Source: Epiperipatus broadwayi
Lineage: Eukaryota; Onychophora; Udeonychophora; Euonychophora; Peripatidae
Length of the DNA: 64,000 nt
Assembly: GCA_028023455.1 (NCBI GenBank)
Contig: JAQFVV010012489.1
Location: 1,086,381 to 1,150,380, forward strand
Direction of reading: 5' to 3'
Positions 60,380 to 64,000 of the stretch are shown here, piece after piece; the first letter of the stretch is position 1, and every line of letters starts with the position of its first letter. Position numbers and translations under genes: made by a program. The notes under the pieces are model-generated. The model had not been told where the DNA came from. It ran no database searches and saw only the letters and a program-made list of their open reading frames with translations.

Positions 60380-62900
60380 TGAAAAAGTGTATAAACACCA
60401 GATAAATGTTTTCTAATTATTAATTCAAATCACAGAGGAAATATATGTTGCCTTTATCACTTGTTCCATATCTAAGGTTTTGGATTTTGATGTCTCCTCA
60501 TTCTTCACTAAATCTTCAATCTTTTAGCAATTACTTTCATTATAAATGCTTAATTTCCACTTATTATTTATATTTTTTAACTCTTTGCATTCATCTTCTC
60601 AATATCAGTAAATTTTTCAGATTCAATTCTTTCATTAAGAGAAATAAAATTACTTATTTTCAAATTTTGGAATTTTATTAATACAACCCAATCCTCATTC
60701 TAACTCCTCCACATATGCAGAAAGAGAGTATTATAACTTTCTGTGCTGTTAGATGATTGTAATATATTGGAGGTTAGATGAGGAACACACTGATAAAAAT
60801 CAAAAAATTTCAAAATAAGATTTCATAATCTATTTTTAGTAGATTGATACTTCATTTTTCATCTTAGTTTAGTCAATATATTTAATTTCTTTAGTAATTT
60901 TACTTATCAGCTTATATCTAATAAATGTAAATTTATAGATAAATATTTATTGTGTGGATTAACCTAGTGGTAAAAAGATGAACTCAAAAGATAAAAAAAA
61001 TATTTGAAGTTCAACTTGTTATTTCCAGTGTTCAAACATTTTATAACTTTCCAAGTGATTAACTATTTGACTATTTTTTTAATGCAAGACTACATAGAAG
61101 TTTCATAAGAAACTACTGACCCTTTTAAAACTGTAAATTAACAATGTTAATAAAGTTTTACTAAATGCTATATATTTTTTTATCATTGATTCTTCTTCAT
61201 AAGGACTAAAAAGATTTGCATCCTACTTTTTTAAATCTAAATATTCATCCTATCAAGTTATAAGAAATTTTGTGAAGATCAATGCAAAATATTTTATTAA
61301 CAGATTCTACATAAAATAGACTCATCCTCAGTAATAAAAGGAATATTGTTCAGCTGTATACATTTATAATGTGTGCACTTTTTACTTTGAATATAACTAT
61401 TGCCTTTGATAAGGGTTTTCACACTAAAATTGTATTAAGGTTTGGTTTATATTTATAGAGCTTTCTCTAAATATAGAATAGCAGTATTATCTTTAATTTA
61501 TTACAATAATAAAACATAAAATCAACAAAACATAAAATCAACTATAAATTTGCACACGTGAAATGAAACCACTAATAGAACTGTAAGCTAAAAAGCCCTA
61601 CATTTTGCTCTCAGCGATATGACATTTTGTAAAATGTACTTTTATTAAATTATAAGATCTCTATAAATATAACAAATATAATTAGCTTTATACACTTATT
61701 ACATTATTTTCAAATCATTTATAAAATTTTCTTTATTATATCATTATTTATTTACTATATATATATAAAGAAAAAGGAAAATTATATTACCTACATGATA
61801 TTTATTTATTTCAAATCTATTAATAAGTTGTGTCAAATAATATATGCATTATAAAATGTTCAACAGGTACGTTTGATATAAACGAGACACTCATTGTGTG
61901 AATCTATATCTTATGAGAATTATAATTATGAATTTCTTTACAAATATATCTCTCAAATAATAACGTTCATTTGAGCTTACTACAACAATCTTAAACAATT
62001 CAGATTTTGTGCTAAATCACTTAAATAAATTTTCAAATTAACTTTTTATTAAATAGATAAAGAAGATTAAGATTTATTCGTAATACTACATAATAAATAA
62101 TTATTATGTAGACGTTAAAGTTAATAGAATTAAACTTATATATATATTATATTTGTTTTATTGATTCACAGACACACACATATACAAGTGTGGATATGTA
62201 TACGTCTGTATTCTACGCGACTTTCATTAGTAACTGCTACATAAAAATTGAAAATAAAAGAGAATACGAATTTTTGAAAAAAATATTTTTCATTTTAATA
62301 AATAAAAAAGAAACACTTTTTTAAAAAATGAAAAACTGTCGAATGGTTTTTTAACACAGCTGATCATATGATGTTCGGTGACAGATTGAGATTTAATCCT
62401 GAAACTTTTGATTATCCATTACGTCACGATACTACTGCGGTAAACCGCCAAGGGCGACACTTTGATAAATATTTATTACATAAAACTTGTACGTTAGGTA
62501 AAAATAATAATACATAAAATGTCTTAAATTTAATTAAATTCTAAACTTCTCTTACATTTTTTTATTCCCCAAAGCAAAATGAAAGATCAGATTTAATGCA
62601 TTCCATAAGATGTTTATCTTAATTCTTAGGAAAAGATTATTTAGACTCTGAACAAAAAAGAAAGAAGCCGGCCAGATAATGCTATCTTATTAACTGCTTT
62701 TGCCGAAGAAACAAACATTTCCTCTCTTTTTTCTTTTTTTTTAAAAATAACATCCAATTTCTTTCTTCACTTATTACTCATTCTATATAGTTACTAAATA
62801 TTATTTTACATTATGTGAGTATGTGCGTGAAAATATAAATAAATAAAGAATTCCTAATAGTAATCATTTTTAACCATTATCAATCCATTTCAGAAAAAAA
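60380..62900. other. AT-rich region with a small CpG-bearing patch
   Basis: At 60955-61025 a weak tRNA-like pair of boxes (ACCTAGTGGTAAA and GAAGTTCAACTT) may be a decayed SINE. At 62390-62465 there is a CpG-containing patch with TTACGTCA (CRE-like) and the hairpin GCGGTAAACCGC. No gene is supported. Confidence 0.35.
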
Positions 62901-62919
62901 AATCTCTTCCAGTTTATTC

Positions 62920-63050
62920 TCCATAGCTTCTCTTTTTCATATTACTTCAACAACTTTTCTCATTTCACTCACCCATATCATACATTTCTTTATATATTTT
63001 CTACAATCGTTTGGATCACATTTGAGACTTCAACTATCCATTTATATTTA
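62920..63050 (-). pseudogene. Possible RTE 3' remnant
   Basis: The plus-strand words CTTTATATATTTTCTACAATCG...TTGAGACTTCAACTATCCATTTAT parallel 12410-12475 (TAAGATTTCAACTGTCTATTTA) in the RTE remnant. Short and diverged. Confidence 0.35.
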
Positions 63051-63054
63051 TAGT

Positions 63055-64000
63055 ATAAGTTTTATATTAATATGTATTTGTGAGTGCATTCATAAAAAAA
63101 TCATGCAAAAGGTACACATAATTATCATAAGCATCTAAAATTTAATAAGGTGTGGCCTAGTAAACTATTCTCCTATAACTAAAAACAACAACTCACTAAA
63201 CACTTAATTTAATAAGTCACTTTTAAAAAATGAAATAAAATATAACCAATTCTCATAATAAAAAAGACTTATTGCCTATAGATGTAATACAGTGATCAAG
63301 TTGCAATTAAGGTGTAAAAAGTGCCACATTGATTTTATCATATGATTAATTAGTCTGAAAGTCAAGAAAAATACTACTTCACCAAATTGTTTTATTTTTT
63401 TAAATTTCCTTAACTGAGAAACTCAAAAGTTTTCTTTTTAAATGACTCAAAAATTTTAGCCATTGAATTGAACTCCTCATAGTGGAATATAAATATTTAT
63501 ATAATTAGGTTTATATAATGTTATAAATAAAACATTTAAACACCATGTATTAACTAATTATTTAATTTAAGATATAAAATGATATATAATAGCAAAATTT
63601 TGAATTATAAACTATAACAATACTAGTTTCATAAAAACTCCTTTCATCAGCTGTGTTATGCATCAAAATCTTTAATCGTAAATTTGAATAGGCTTAAATC
63701 TTATCAGCTGATGATAAGGGTTTCCTTGGAGCCATTTTTATTAATCTTGTATTTTGATTAGATCATGAATTAATAAAGGGCTTTTAAATATTTTCATTTA
63801 TAATACATGAACAAAATATATAGATTTCTGTGGATACCAATTTTAATGATATTTAAAGATAATGCAAATAAATAGTTGTCCAGATAACTAATATAATTTT
63901 CTTCTTTTTCTTTTCTTATGTATTGATTATTATATTTACAAATCGATACGATTTCCAACTTTCTTATATACTTTAACAATACTATTTTTTATATCACATT
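63055..64000. other. Anonymous AT-rich end of window
   Basis: No supported gene. The 61-codon minus-strand frame at 63794-63979 has no recognisable features. Confidence 0.4.

Overview
This is a visibly A+T-rich stretch of invertebrate metazoan nuclear DNA. I see no intact host protein-coding gene, no rRNA operon, no CRISPR array and no bacterial operon structure. The metazoan assignment rests on the repeat content: Penelope-like elements (PLEs) with a GIY-YIG nuclease, RTE-type and other non-LTR retrotransposon remnants, hAT and mariner/pogo-type miniature elements, tRNA-derived SINE-like repeats, and long (TA)n, (TTA)n and (CA)n tracts. The species cannot be read from the sequence; a mollusc or other AT-rich lophotrochozoan or arthropod would fit, but that is a guess.

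The most interesting content is a family of retrozyme-like repeats. At 8639-11592 a unit of about 434 bp is repeated about 3.4 times in one direction and then about 3.4 times in the opposite direction, a palindrome of about 3 kb flanked by an 11-bp direct repeat. Each complete unit carries a well-formed type I hammerhead ribozyme: CTGAGGA core, GTGC-CAAA-GCAC stem II, GAAA, and the self-complementary stem III ACCATGGT before the cleavage site. Predicted self-cleavage would release RNAs of about 422-436 nt. An older copy at 37292-38208 is again an inverted dimer, with a 14-bp target-site duplication (TSD).

A PLE at 33498-35465 encodes reverse transcriptase (RT) plus GIY-YIG nuclease on the minus strand. 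It has one in-frame stop and a broken catalytic dyad (YIDG). It is fused head-to-head to a 5'-truncated inverted copy of its own 3' end, and both ends carry a degenerate hammerhead-like motif. A second, more decayed PLE lies at about 18300-19960. PLEs are plausible suppliers of the enzymes that move retrozymes.

Three further small fold-back elements (2057-2281, 16109-16335, 39231-39419) also have inverted arms and 13-15 bp TSDs. The window is therefore enriched in inverted-repeat insertions with TSDs of 11-15 bp.

Layout by region: 1-300, a 40-bp tandem repeat; 300-8600, dispersed repeats, small fold-back elements, a 408-bp duplication and a LINE 3' fragment at 6525-7173; 8.6-11.6 kb, the retrozyme palindrome; 12.3-13 kb, an RTE remnant; 18.3-20 kb, PLE 2; 25.9-27.2 kb, a hAT-like element; 28.1-30.3 and 53.3-55.5 kb, two copies of a 2.2-kb TGTAACGA...CGTTACA element, probably solo LTRs; 33.5-35.5 kb, PLE 1; 36-41 kb, SINE-like copies, the second retrozyme locus and a 72-bp-arm hairpin; 42.9-43.4 kb, a hAT MITE; 46-52.5 kb, LINE/RTE remnants; 56-58.3 kb, the longest LINE copy, bounded by triplet microsatellites; 60 kb, a mariner/pogo-like MITE. 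The remainder looks like anonymous AT-rich intergenic or intronic DNA.
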